From contig NZ_JADOUF010000001.1 in assembly GCF_015751905.1 (NCBI RefSeq), forward strand, positions 682,001-746,000: DNA of 64,000 nt. The letters are read 5' to 3'. The position numbers were made by a program, and so were the translations under genes. Of this stretch, positions 54,000 to 62,355 are shown piece after piece. The stretch's first letter is position 1. Every line of letters begins with the position of its first letter. The notes under the pieces are model-generated. The model ran no database searches. It saw nothing but the letters and a program-made list of their open reading frames with translations, and was not told where the DNA came from. Source of the DNA: Longispora fulva. GTDB taxonomy: Bacteria > Actinomycetota > Actinomycetes > Mycobacteriales > Micromonosporaceae.

Positions 54000-54896
54000 T
54001 TAGCGGTCGGCCAGGAAGTCCAGCACCGCCCCGGCGACGGTTCCGGGCGCCTCCACGTGCGCGAGGTGCCCGACCGTGTCGAGGATCAGCAGCCGGCTGT
54101 CGGGGATCGCCGCGGCGACCCGGGGCGCGACCCGGATGTCGATCAGCCGGTCCCGTCGGCCGGCGATGACCAGGGTCGGGGCGGTCACCCCGGCGGCGGT
54201 CCGCCACAGTGAGCCCCCGCCCGGTAGCGGCGCGCGCAGGAAGGCGCCCACCAGGTCGCGGAAGGTCCGGACGGTGGCGGCCGGGTACCAGGGCAGCCCC
54301 TGGCGTCGGCGCACCTCGTCGGCGACCCGGGCGACCCGCTCCTCGGTGATCAGCGTCGGGTCGCCGTAGCACCGCAGCAGGTTGTCCCGGGCCACCTCGG
54401 TCGGGTCCAGCGTGGACAGGTACCGCGCGGACAGGACGTGCACCCACGGCACCAGCAGCAGCGGCAGCAGCCGGGAGTGCTCCGACCAGCGCGGATCCGT
54501 GAACGGCATGGCCGGGGAGATCAACGTGAGGCTGCGGACCAGGTCGGGCCGGCGCGCGGCGACCACGATCGACACCGTCCCGCCGTGCGAGTTGCCGAAC
54601 AGGTGCACGGGCCCGCGGCCGGACTCCTCCAGCCAGCGGATCGTCCGGGCGGCGCAGGCCGCGACCCCGTAGCGTCGGCCGGGTTCGCTGCGCCCGAAGC
54701 CGGGCAGGTCGATGGCCTGGGCGGACAGCCGCGACGTCAGGAGCGGCGCGAGGTCCGCCCAGTCCAGACCCGATCCGCCCAGGCCGTGCACGTACAGGGC
54801 GGGCTCGGCGTCCGGGTCGTCGCCGGGGATGTCCCGGATGTGGGTGATCAGGCCGTCCAGTGCGACCGCGCGGCCGGGCGGGAGGGGTGTGGTCAT
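54000..54896 (-). CDS. Alpha/beta-hydrolase
   Basis: The ATG at 54896 gives 298 residues. The order is typical: LYVHGLGGSGLDW (oxyanion), LFGNSHGGTVSIV with the nucleophile Ser, VIAGRRDRLIDI with the acid, and VGHLAHVEAP with the histidine. This is the MhpC/haloperoxidase-type fold acting on esters, epoxides or C-C bonds in the cytoplasm. The substrate cannot be predicted. Its upstream region of about 220 bases is shared with the lipoprotein gene and includes two palindromes. Confidence 0.9.
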   Translation of the reverse strand: MTTPLPPGRAVALDGLITHIRDIPGDDPDAEPALYVHGLGGSGLDWADLAPLLTSRLSAQAIDLPGFGRSEPGRRYGVAACAARTIRWLEESGRGPVHLFGNSHGGTVSIVVAARRPDLVRSLTLISPAMPFTDPRWSEHSRLLPLLLVPWVHVLSARYLSTLDPTEVARDNLLRCYGDPTLITEERVARVADEVRRRQGLPWYPAATVRTFRDLVGAFLRAPLPGGGSLWRTAAGVTAPTLVIAGRRDRLIDIRVAPRVAAAIPDSRLLILDTVGHLAHVEAPGTVAGAVLDFLADR

Positions 54897-55059
54897 CGCC
54901 CCAGCGTGCCACGCGTGAGCGGTGCGGGTGTCGTTGTCCCCGCGACGGCGAGACTCCACAGATCAACCCCATTTTCGGATACGGCAGACACCTGCCCGGT
55001 CACCATCGGCCGCCGGAGTGCTGTGCCTGACGTGGCTTCGTCGCCCGGGAACCCGCACT

Positions 55060-55109
55060 TGAACGTGTTCATTTTCCGCGCTACGCTCCGCTCACTTGAA
55101 CGCGTTCAA
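55060..55109. promoter_or_regulatory. Two TTGAACGNGTTCAA-type operators
   Basis: tgaacgtgttca (55060-55071) and the perfect palindrome ttgaacgcgttcaa (55096-55109) lie 37 bases apart centre to centre, just before the lipoprotein start. Both have CACT directly upstream. This is typical of sites for a TetR- or LacI-type repressor, but no such gene is in the window, so the regulator must be encoded elsewhere. Confidence 0.65.
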
Positions 55110-55123
55110 ACGGGGGAGTGGTT

Positions 55124-56122
55124 GTGGCACGGTTCCGAGGAATACCCGTCCTGATCGCCATGCTCGTGCTCGCCGGCTGCGCGGCGCGCCCCGCAGCACC
55201 GGTGCCCGCTGGCGCACCCGGACCAGCACCGTCCGCCGGATCCGGGTTCGATCCCACGGTCCGCTTCGCCAGCTTCGGCTGGCTGCCCGACGGCCTGGTG
55301 ACGCGGACCGTCACCATCGAGCGGGGCACCGACAGCGCCTTCACCATCGAGGCAGGGAAGCCGACCAGCAGTATCGGGCCCAGAGTCGTCGCCACGTTCT
55401 CCCGACCGGGTGCCCGGCGGGCCAGCTGCGTGGCCGACCACGTGATCGCGGGCGCGTCCGCCGGTGCGACGACCGAGCCGGCTCCAGCGATCAACGGCCA
55501 CCCGGCGTCCTGAATCGAGACGGGCGGCGACGAGTCCCGGTCGCTGCTGCGGTGGGAGTACGCCCCGGGTGCCAGGGCCGAGGTCCGCGCGGATGACCTC
55601 GGCACCGGGCAGGGCCGCGCGGAACTGCACCGGATCGCCACCGAGCTGCGCCTCGACGGGACCGAGCGGCTCAGATTCCCGCTGGCCGTGACCGGAGTGC
55701 CGGCCGGTCTACCGCTGGTCGCCGTCTCCGTCACCGAGCGCTCCAAGGCGAGTTGGGCCGCCGGGCTGGTCTTCAGCGCCGCCGACGGGTACTGCCCGGT
55801 CCGGGGCGCCGTGCCGGGCACGCTCACGATCGCGGCGAGCGCGTACGTGCCCGGCATCGGCTGGGGTGGCGGCCAGTCCAACGCGACGGTCGACGGTCAC
55901 CAGGCCAACCGGGACCACCAGGGCGAGGCGGAGGGCCTGGCGGTCTTCGACGTACCCGGCCCGCAGGTCAGCGTGGCGGCCGGCGACCAGGCGACGCTCC
56001 GCCTCCTCGGCCCGGATGGCCTCACCCGGCTCTACCGCGCCGTCACCGTTCTGGGCGCCGCGCCGAACAGCCCGACGGAGGCCCCGGACACGTCGGCGTG
56101 GACGGACACCCCGATGCGCTAG
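55124..56122 (+). pseudogene. Lipoprotein gene interrupted by one in-frame TGA
   Basis: GTG 55124 has GGGGGAG 5 bases ahead; GTG 55118 is an alternative. The lipobox is LVLAGC. The frame runs to TGA at 55511-55513 and then continues open, in the same frame, to 56122. Both halves share normal codon use and style. The sequence around it (INGHPAS-stop-IETGG) suggests the TGA replaced a TGG Trp codon. The full product would have 332 residues. I do not recognise the family. It may be a recent nonsense mutation, a sequencing error or a recoded stop. The far end overlaps the Imm1 gene stop. Confidence 0.75.
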
Positions 56123-56547
56123 TGGATGCCGCGTTCGGCGGCCGTCCAGGTGAGCGTGGCGGGCTTGCGGCCGGTGGTCGTGTACTCGATGAGGGCCGTG
56201 CGAGCAGCGTCTACCGATACCACCGCCCGGTCGGCGGGAATCGTGACCACCGGCCCCTCGGCTTCCATGACCTCGATCGGACCGGTCGACGGAAGTTGCA
56301 CCGCGTGTGATCCGTCTGGCAGCCAGGTCACTGCTGCCCGTCCTTCCTCCACGTCGACATCGACGCGCAGTTCGGCGTCGGCCTGCGGGTCGGCGGAGTC
56401 CAGGTCTGGGTTCGGGCTGATCCAGATGGTCAGGCCGGCTCCCCCGTGTGGCTTGAGAGATGCCGAGCGGGTATCGAAATACTCCGCGGCGTCGTCGGGT
56501 CCGTGAAGGGGCTCGACGCTGCAGTAGTCGATGTAGGTGAACGTCAT
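56119..56547 (-). CDS. Imm1-type immunity protein
   Basis: The ATG at 56547 overlaps the toxin stop by 4 bases (ATGA), the usual toxin-immunity layout. The 142-residue product has the pattern of Imm1 proteins, including the opening TFTYIDYCSVEPLHGPDDAA and the acidic middle part with LTIWISPNPDLD. Imm1 proteins protect against deaminase-type toxins and other C-terminal toxins of polymorphic systems. Neutralising the neighbouring deaminase is its inferred role. Confidence 0.8.
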   Translation of the reverse strand: MTFTYIDYCSVEPLHGPDDAAEYFDTRSASLKPHGGAGLTIWISPNPDLDSADPQADAELRVDVDVEEGRAAVTWLPDGSHAVQLPSTGPIEVMEAEGPVVTIPADRAVVSVDAARTALIEYTTTGRKPATLTWTAAERGIH

Positions 56548-56987
56548 GGCTTGGCTTTGATCCTCTCGCCTGTGCCTTCGAATTGTCCCCGCCACCAGGA
56601 CTGACCGCCATCGCGGGTGACCCAGACCGTCAACGTCGAACCGTTAGGCAGGATCGACGGCAGCACCTTCTCGCAGGTCAGCTTCCAGTCCCGGTCCCAC
56701 TCGTTGGAGCCGCAGACGGTGTTGTCGATGATCACCTCAGCCGCTGGCATGTTGTGTCGGCGCATGTGGGCGGCGACCTTCGCCTCCACATGCAGGTACG
56801 CGACGTCCGGGGGAACGCCGGAGCGAAGCCTCGGCACGTCAAGGTCATCGGCTATGGAGGTGTCCGTGCCTCCGGACCGTAGCTCCTGCCCGTTGAAATG
56901 ACCGATCGTGGCACGACCGTCCTTCGGCGGGCGAGGCCGAAAGCGCGCACCCCGCACGCGGACATGCGCCGGCACATCCGGCCCCAT
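56544..56987 (-). CDS. SCP1.201-like (DddA-type) deaminase toxin domain
   Basis: From ATG 56987 the product has 147 residues, but the same frame is open upstream to 57122 with no ATG, GTG or TTG between. TIGHFNGQELRSGG precedes the catalytic HVEAK (H66, E68), and C92 and C105 fit the zinc cysteines before LPNGSTLTVW. This is the layout of SCP1.201-like deaminases, the family of the double-stranded DNA cytidine deaminase DddA. The start lacks a well-placed ribosome site, so the protein may be made by -1 frameshifting from the upstream DUF6244-like gene. It overlaps its Imm1-type partner. Confidence 0.8.
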   Translation of the reverse strand: MGPDVPAHVRVRGARFRPRPPKDGRATIGHFNGQELRSGGTDTSIADDLDVPRLRSGVPPDVAYLHVEAKVAAHMRRHNMPAAEVIIDNTVCGSNEWDRDWKLTCEKVLPSILPNGSTLTVWVTRDGGQSWWRGQFEGTGERIKAKP

Positions 56988-57076
56988 CAGGGGTCGCGTT
57001 CCCCACCGAGCTGTGGCCGGCCGAGGATAGTCCTCAGCCCGCTCCCGGTCCGTGTGTATCGCTGGACCTGCAGTCG

Positions 57077-57122
57077 TGGGCGTCGGCCGTGGGGAGTCGC
57101 CGGCGCCCAGGCTCAGTTTCCC
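57077..57122 (-). other. Candidate programmed -1 frameshift signal
   Basis: Read on the minus strand, the heptamer G GGA AAC (57122-57116) is in the zero frame of the DUF6244-like gene and is directly followed by its TGA (57115-57113). After a 6-base spacer, 57109-57099 can pair with 57087-57077 (6 bp, one C-A mismatch, 4 bp; 11-base loop). After a -1 slip the frame is open for 45 codons to ATG 56987 and on through the deaminase. All three parts of a canonical signal are present. Confidence 0.5.
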
Positions 57123-57631
57123 AAGCTGCTGGCCTGCGGGATCTGGCCTTGGGCCTTGGTCTTGGCAAGTGCGGCTTGCTTCTTGCCGCGGGCGGAGGCT
57201 TCATTTGCCATGTTGATGAACTGCAGTAGCGGTCCCGGGTCGCCGCCGGACAAGGCCGTTTTGACCACGCGTTCTGCCTCGTCGAAGGCCGGGTAGGTGG
57301 CGAGGATCGCCTCCTCGGCCGTTCCGATGGAGGAGATCGACGTGTTCAGCTTGACGGTGACCTCTTGCGGGGTCATCCCGTCTTTGATCTCTCCGACCGG
57401 GAGGCGAGCGTCGCCGACGGCTTTGAGGGCGTGGCCGAGGGTGATCTGAGCGTCGTCGAACGCGTTGATCACCTGCGTCATGTGCTGGGCGACGCCGAGG
57501 AAGCCCTGGCCGAGGGCCTGGGTGCGGACCCGGTCGGCGTGGTCGCGGCCTCCGGAGGTGTGGGTCTTGGCCTCATCGAGTTCGGTTTCAGCTCCGGAGA
57601 GCGCGGTGAGAATGTCCGCCGACGCGGTCAT
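57113..57631 (-). CDS. DUF6244-like protein
   Basis: The ATG at 57631 gives 172 residues. The protein is helical, with two long amphipathic helices (residues about 10-70 and 95-160), GFLGVAQHMTQVINAF in the first half and GGDPGPLLQFIN near the end. I recognise this as the DUF6244 pattern known from Micromonosporaceae; the assignment is from memory. Helical proteins of this size commonly serve as secretion or delivery partners for polymorphic toxins. It ends at the possible frameshift site and may form the N-terminus of the deaminase toxin. Confidence 0.75.
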   Translation of the reverse strand: MTASADILTALSGAETELDEAKTHTSGGRDHADRVRTQALGQGFLGVAQHMTQVINAFDDAQITLGHALKAVGDARLPVGEIKDGMTPQEVTVKLNTSISSIGTAEEAILATYPAFDEAERVVKTALSGGDPGPLLQFINMANEASARGKKQAALAKTKAQGQIPQASSLGN

Positions 57632-58361
57632 CGGAGGCCTTTCTGTAGGTTCCGACTGTGCGGAACCGCAGCCTAAGAGATACCGTCGTGTTTGGACAGA
57701 CCCGTGACTCTCCGTTGAGAAATCCGGTGGAAATGCCCGGGGCTGGTGGAATCCGCCGGGCCACATTTGGCGGCGCTGATGTACCTGGCCGTGACGGAGC
57801 CGAAGCCGTCCTTCGGCGGACCGAGGTGCACCGCGCTGTTGGCGCGGAACATCCGTGCTGGGCGTAGATCGCCGCGAGTTCATCCGGTGGGCGGCGGTGC
57901 GCAAGCCCAGCCGTAGTGGGCGCGGAGTTCCTGATCCACTCGGTCGACAAGAAGCAGGGGAGCGCTCGGCATCGCGCTCGCCGCGACGATCGCATTCAGC
58001 CGCGTCCCGGAACTTGCCGCTTGGGCACCCGGCGAGCCCGCGCTCGTGCAGTTGGCAGGGCGAGCGTCATCCACACGGCCTTCGCCGTAGGAGCGTGAAG
58101 CTGGGTCGCACAATCCGGAAGCCTCCAGCAATTCGGCAGCAGGCTATCCGGATTGTGCGACAGTCATTCACACCCAGTTGGCGAATCCAGAGTGAACCCG
58201 AGCCTGGCAACGTCACGGGCTCCGCGGCGTCGGTGCGCCGTCCTGCCCGTGCGGAGGACCGCGGCACAGTCACTCGGGGCCTGCCGCGCCCCGCGGCCAG
58301 CACGGAAGACAGGGTGAGGCATGACCGCCGGCTGGTGAGTAACTGTGGTCAGCGGAACAGC
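57632..58361. other. 730-bp gene-poor region
   Basis: No frame here has a ribosome site and family resemblance. One minus-strand frame ending near 57880 has coding-like composition (VDRVDQELRAHYGWACAPPP) and may be a gene remnant. A long inverted repeat lies at 58105-58161. The left end must hold the promoter of the DUF6244-like gene. Confidence 0.5.
58105..58161. repeat. Long inverted repeat (hairpin)
   Basis: gtcgcacaatccgga (58105-58119) pairs perfectly with 58147-58161. The stem continues by about five more pairs (58120-58124 with 58141-58145) across a one-base bulge, leaving a 16-base loop. It may be a distant terminator for the SDR gene or an end of a lost mobile element. Confidence 0.7.
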
Positions 58362-59318
58362 TCAGCCGCCGAAGGCGGTCTTGCCGCCGTCGAACACCAT
58401 CTGCGCGGCCGTCATATAGGGGAAGTCCGGCGACGCCAGGGTCACCGCGAAGGCGGCCACCTCGTCGGCCGACGCCATCCGCCCCAGACCCGGGACGTTC
58501 GATTTTCCCCAGGTGGTGGCCATCACCTCCCACACGGAGTCCGGTAGATCCATGGCGCCGGCCGCCCGGCGGACCAGTTCCGTGTTCGTGGTACCGGGCA
58601 GCAACGCGTTGATCCGGATGTTCTTCGCGGCGTAGTCGGCCGCGGCGGACTGCACCAGCCCGACCAGCCCGCGTTTGGCGGCGGCATACGCGGAGCGGCC
58701 CGCGGCGGTGGAGATCGCGTTGGATGACGAGGTCACCAGAACCACGCCGCCGCCCCGGGTGAGCAGGTGCGGGATCTCGTACCTGAGGGCCAGGAAGTTT
58801 CCGCGCAGGTTCGTGCCGACGACGTCGTCCCACTCGGCGGCGGAGTACTCGTGCAGTGCCTTCTGCTGGGTTATGCCCGCGTTGTTGAAGCACACGTCGA
58901 GCCCGCCGTAGGTGGACGCGACCTGGTTGACGAACCGCCGGACGTCGTCTTCTGACCGCACGTCCGCCCTGATGTAGGTGGCTTCGCCGCCGGCCGAGCG
59001 GATCTCGTTCTCCACCTGCCGGCCCAGTGCCTCCCGCCGCCCGCAGAAGCCGACCTTGCCGCCCTCCGCGGCGAACTGCCGCGCCGCAGCCCGACCGATC
59101 CCGGACGTGCCGCCGGTGATCAGCACCGTCTTGCCCTCGAACCGGCGGCTCCCCGACGGCCGGATCACCGGGGTCGGCGAGCCTGCCTGGGCCAGGGCCA
59201 CCCCGCCGACGACGCCTGCCAGCACTCCGCCCACCCCGACCGCCCCGGTGGTGAGGATCCTGCGCCTGCTGTGCTTTTTGGTACCGGCGTCCGCGGCGCC
59301 CGTGTCCTCTGCGTCCAT
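58362..59318 (-). CDS. SDR oxidoreductase with an N-terminal Tat-like membrane segment
   Basis: The ATG at 59318 has GAGAGG ahead and gives 318 residues. Residues about 15-45 carry SRRRILTTGAVGVGGVLAGV, a twin-arginine-like sequence with a hydrophobic stretch, unusual for an SDR. The catalytic domain has TGGTSGIGRAAA, NNAGIT, VLVTSSSNA and YAAAK, the full set for NAD(P)-dependent reduction. The cofactor domain suggests export in folded form or membrane anchoring facing outside. Its substrate is unknown. Confidence 0.88.
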   Translation of the reverse strand: MDAEDTGAADAGTKKHSRRRILTTGAVGVGGVLAGVVGGVALAQAGSPTPVIRPSGSRRFEGKTVLITGGTSGIGRAAARQFAAEGGKVGFCGRREALGRQVENEIRSAGGEATYIRADVRSEDDVRRFVNQVASTYGGLDVCFNNAGITQQKALHEYSAAEWDDVVGTNLRGNFLALRYEIPHLLTRGGGVVLVTSSSNAISTAAGRSAYAAAKRGLVGLVQSAAADYAAKNIRINALLPGTTNTELVRRAAGAMDLPDSVWEVMATTWGKSNVPGLGRMASADEVAAFAVTLASPDFPYMTAAQMVFDGGKTAFGG

Positions 59319-59474
59319 GGTGTACCTCTCTCGATCTCCTGCTGACTGCTCCGAGCCTGCCCGCCGGCCGGGACGCACACCTCGGCTGCGGGGCCCGACC
59401 GTGCGGCCTCAGGTACGGCGGGGTCCTACCCGGGGAGGAGGTTGCCGCCGCGGGCCGCTGGCTACGGTTGCCGG

Positions 59475-60659
59475 GTGATCTTGCACTGGATTGACTGGCT
59501 GTTCGACGAGCGACTGTGGCGGGCCCGGCTCGCGGTGCTTCTCGCGCTCGCGGTCGGCTACCTCCTCGTCCTCACCGATCCGCAGGCCCCACCCAGCCGG
59601 GTCGACTGGGTGTTCGCCCTGGTCGCGGTCGCGACATGCGTGCGGGCGGGCCGCTGGCCGCTGGGCTCCACCCTGATCCAGGCGGGACTGCTGGCGGCGG
59701 CCTTCCGGTTCGGGGACACCGGCCCGATGGTCGGCAAGGTGGCGGCCGGGGTGGCGATGTTCGATCTGGCCGCGCGCGGTCGCGGCTGGCGACTCGTGCT
59801 CGGGGTGGCGGCGCTGGTCGGGGCGTACATGACGCACCCGGGCGGTGAGATTCCCGCGCTGCTGTACCGCGCGGTGACGGTCGTCGGCCTGTCGACCCTG
59901 GTCGGGCTGCATGTACGTTCCGTGCGTGACCTCAGTGCGCAGGCCCAGCGGGGTGCTGAGGCCGAGCGGCTGCGCAGAGTGTCAGAGACCCGGGCCGCCC
60001 GCGCCGACGAGCGCACCGCGATCGCGCGGGAACTGCACGACCTGGTCGCCCACCACGTGGCTTCGATGGTGCTGCGGGTCAGCGCAGCCCGGCACGTCCT
60101 ACGGCCGGTGGATCCGCGGGTGGGTGCGGTTCTGGACGACGTGCACGCCACCGGCACCTCGGCACTGACCGACTTGCGCGGCCTGGTCGCCGTGCTCCGC
60201 GCGCCGGAGTCCGTGGCCGACGTGGCCCTCGCCGATCCGGCGGAGCTGCCCGCGGCGCTGCGGGATGTGGCCGACCGGGCCCGCCAGCTTGGCCTGGAGG
60301 TGGAGTTGACCGTGGACCCGGCGATCGGGGCGCTGGACGCTGTCCGCGGCCTGGCTGTGCTGCGCCTGGCTCAGGAGGGGCTGGCCAACGTCGCCCAGCA
60401 TGCTGGCCCGCGGGCGACCGCGCGGGTCACGGTCCGGGCTGCCGCGCACGGCACGGCCGCAGTGGAGATCGTCGACAGCGGCCCACCCGGCTCCCCGTCG
60501 CCGGGCTCGGCGGAGCGGGACGGCGCGGGGCGCGGGCACGGGTTGGTCGGGATGCGCGAGCGGGTCGCGCTGCTCGGCGGCACCTTCGCCGCCGGCGCAC
60601 ACGGCCGGGGCTGGCGGCTGGCCGCGTCCCTGCCGCCGGTCGCCGAGGTGGCCCTGTGA
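59475..60659 (+). CDS. Sensor histidine kinase (HisKA_3)
   Basis: The GTG at 59475 gives 394 residues. Four to five membrane helices fill residues about 10-145. The phospho-acceptor is H188 in ARELHDLVAHHVASMV, a standard actinobacterial HisKA_3 signature. The ATPase domain has AQEGLANVAQHA, VEIVDSGPPG and GHGLVGMRERVALLGG. It overlaps the response regulator by 4 bases. It is divergent from the Tat-like SDR gene (about 155 bases between), so that enzyme is a possible target. Confidence 0.92.
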   Translation: MILHWIDWLFDERLWRARLAVLLALAVGYLLVLTDPQAPPSRVDWVFALVAVATCVRAGRWPLGSTLIQAGLLAAAFRFGDTGPMVGKVAAGVAMFDLAARGRGWRLVLGVAALVGAYMTHPGGEIPALLYRAVTVVGLSTLVGLHVRSVRDLSAQAQRGAEAERLRRVSETRAARADERTAIARELHDLVAHHVASMVLRVSAARHVLRPVDPRVGAVLDDVHATGTSALTDLRGLVAVLRAPESVADVALADPAELPAALRDVADRARQLGLEVELTVDPAIGALDAVRGLAVLRLAQEGLANVAQHAGPRATARVTVRAAAHGTAAVEIVDSGPPGSPSPGSAERDGAGRGHGLVGMRERVALLGGTFAAGAHGRGWRLAASLPPVAEVAL

Positions 60660-61321
60660 TCCGGGTCCTCCTCGTCGACGACCAGCAGCTGGTACGGGCG
60701 GGGCTGCGGATGCTGTGCGACGCGGAGCCGGACATGCAGGTGGTGGACGAGGCCCGCGATGGCCAGGAGGCGATCCGGCTCGCGGCCCGGACCTCCCCGG
60801 ACGTGATCTTGATGGACCTGCGCATGCCAGGCATGGACGGGGTGACGGCGACGGCCCAGATCCTCGCCGCACGGCCCGCGACCCGGATCGTGGTGGTCAC
60901 CACGTTCGACGACGACGACCACCTGTACCCGGCGATCGCCGCAGGGGCCTGCGGATTCCTGGTCAAGGACACCGCGCCCGAGGACCTGCTCGCCGGGATC
61001 CGCCGGGCCGCGGCCGGCGACAGCCCCTTTAGCCCAGCGGTCCTGCACCGGCTGGTCTCAGCCGCCATCACCGGCCGCGGCGGCCGGACAGCCGCCGAGC
61101 AGCCCGCGGACGCGGGGCTGTCACGCCGCGAGTCGCAGGTGGTCGGACTGGTCAGCGCTGGCTTATCCAATGCGGAGATCGCCGAGCGGCTTCACCTCGG
61201 GGTGACGACCGTGAAGACCCACGTCGCCGCGGCGATGGCCAAGACCGGCGCCTCGAACCGGGTTCGGCTCGCCGTGTACGGGATCCGGCTCGGCCTGGCT
61301 TCCGAGCCGGCCGGCGCCTGA
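60656..61321 (+). CDS. LuxR-type response regulator
   Basis: The GTG start lies in the kinase stop (GTGA). The 221-residue protein has LLVDDQQLVRAGL, D54 in LMDLRMPGMDG, and GFLVKDT. The C-terminal helix-turn-helix is LSRRESQVVGLVSAGLSNAEIAE. Like its two counterparts in this window it should be phosphorylated by the coupled kinase. Targets unknown. Confidence 0.95.
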   Translation: MIRVLLVDDQQLVRAGLRMLCDAEPDMQVVDEARDGQEAIRLAARTSPDVILMDLRMPGMDGVTATAQILAARPATRIVVVTTFDDDDHLYPAIAAGACGFLVKDTAPEDLLAGIRRAAAGDSPFSPAVLHRLVSAAITGRGGRTAAEQPADAGLSRRESQVVGLVSAGLSNAEIAERLHLGVTTVKTHVAAAMAKTGASNRVRLAVYGIRLGLASEPAGA

Positions 61322-61517
61322 GGCGAAGGGACGGCCGGCACGCCGCACCGCCGGCTGTGTCGGCGACACACGAGCAGACCTGGCTCGCCGAAGGCACCGC
61401 CCGCCACGTCACGGCCAGCGGCCGTGCGGCTCCGGAGCTGAAAGTGTTCACCCGGCCTCGTCGGGTTTCTGACTCTGCGGGTCGCCGGGCCGGCCGATCT
61501 CGTGCTGTGATGCTCAC

Positions 61518-62198
61518 ATGAGGGCACAAGACAACGAGGCGGGACCTCAAGGGCGGGCGGCCGTCGCCGGCGGGGTGTCCCCAGCGGTGGTGGCGGTCGG
61601 ATTGCTGGCTTTGGCTGGCCTTGTGGCAGGAGTTGTCATTCCGTGGGGAAAGCCCCCGGTCGTGCAGGCGTGGGTGCCTCCGTCTCCGGCAGCGACGCCG
61701 GCGGGGCTCGTGTCGAGCCCGCGACCCGTCCCGTCCTGCGACGCGGTGGCCGAGCTGATGCGGGGCTATTTCCGTAGCACCAAGGGCCCCGTCGCCGCGC
61801 AGACCATCGATGACATCAGCGGCTCGTTCACCTCCTGCAGCGTGCGTGGTGGTGTCGATGTTGACGGGGGCCCGACCGCAATGATGCGGGTGACCTACGG
61901 GCGTGCGGTGGCGTTCGGCTCGGAGTCGGCCGACAAGCGTGCCCGTGACACCGTCGACCGCCAGGCCGACGGGGCCTGTGTCGAGGATGTCGTCGTGGTG
62001 GCCTCCGGAGCCGAGCACGCGGTCCGGTGCGGGGACTCCACCCCTCGAGTCCACGAAATCGCCCTGATCGCAGACCACGGCACCTTCGCGTCAGTGGAGT
62101 TCACGGTGCACTCCGCCCCGGACCCGGGCGGACTGCGACGCCTCCTGGCGGTGCGAGCCGACGTCGCCGTGAAGGCACTGTTTGACCGCATCCGGTAA
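61518..62198 (+). CDS. Membrane-anchored protein of unknown function
   Basis: The 226-residue product has one membrane helix (residues about 22-45) and then a Pro-rich stretch, so the remaining 170 residues should lie outside the cell. The outer part has four cysteines (PSCDAVAEL, TSCSVRGG, GACVEDV, VRCGDST), enough for two disulfides, and resembles the general style of DUF3558-type actinobacterial exported proteins. No enzyme motif. It stands alone between the response regulator and carbonic anhydrase genes. Confidence 0.75.
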   Translation: MRAQDNEAGPQGRAAVAGGVSPAVVAVGLLALAGLVAGVVIPWGKPPVVQAWVPPSPAATPAGLVSSPRPVPSCDAVAELMRGYFRSTKGPVAAQTIDDISGSFTSCSVRGGVDVDGGPTAMMRVTYGRAVAFGSESADKRARDTVDRQADGACVEDVVVVASGAEHAVRCGDSTPRVHEIALIADHGTFASVEFTVHSAPDPGGLRRLLAVRADVAVKALFDRIR

Positions 62199-62355
62199 CC
62201 CGCCGCCTTCGAAGCCAGACACAGGTGTTCGCCATGCGCGCGGGCAATTCCTGGTGGGCAGGAGCGCCCCGCGTGTGGTGGCGAGGCTTCCGGGTAGGTG
62301 TCAACAAGATCACAAATCGGTGCCGCTCCGGCATCCACGGCCATAGCCTGCGGCC

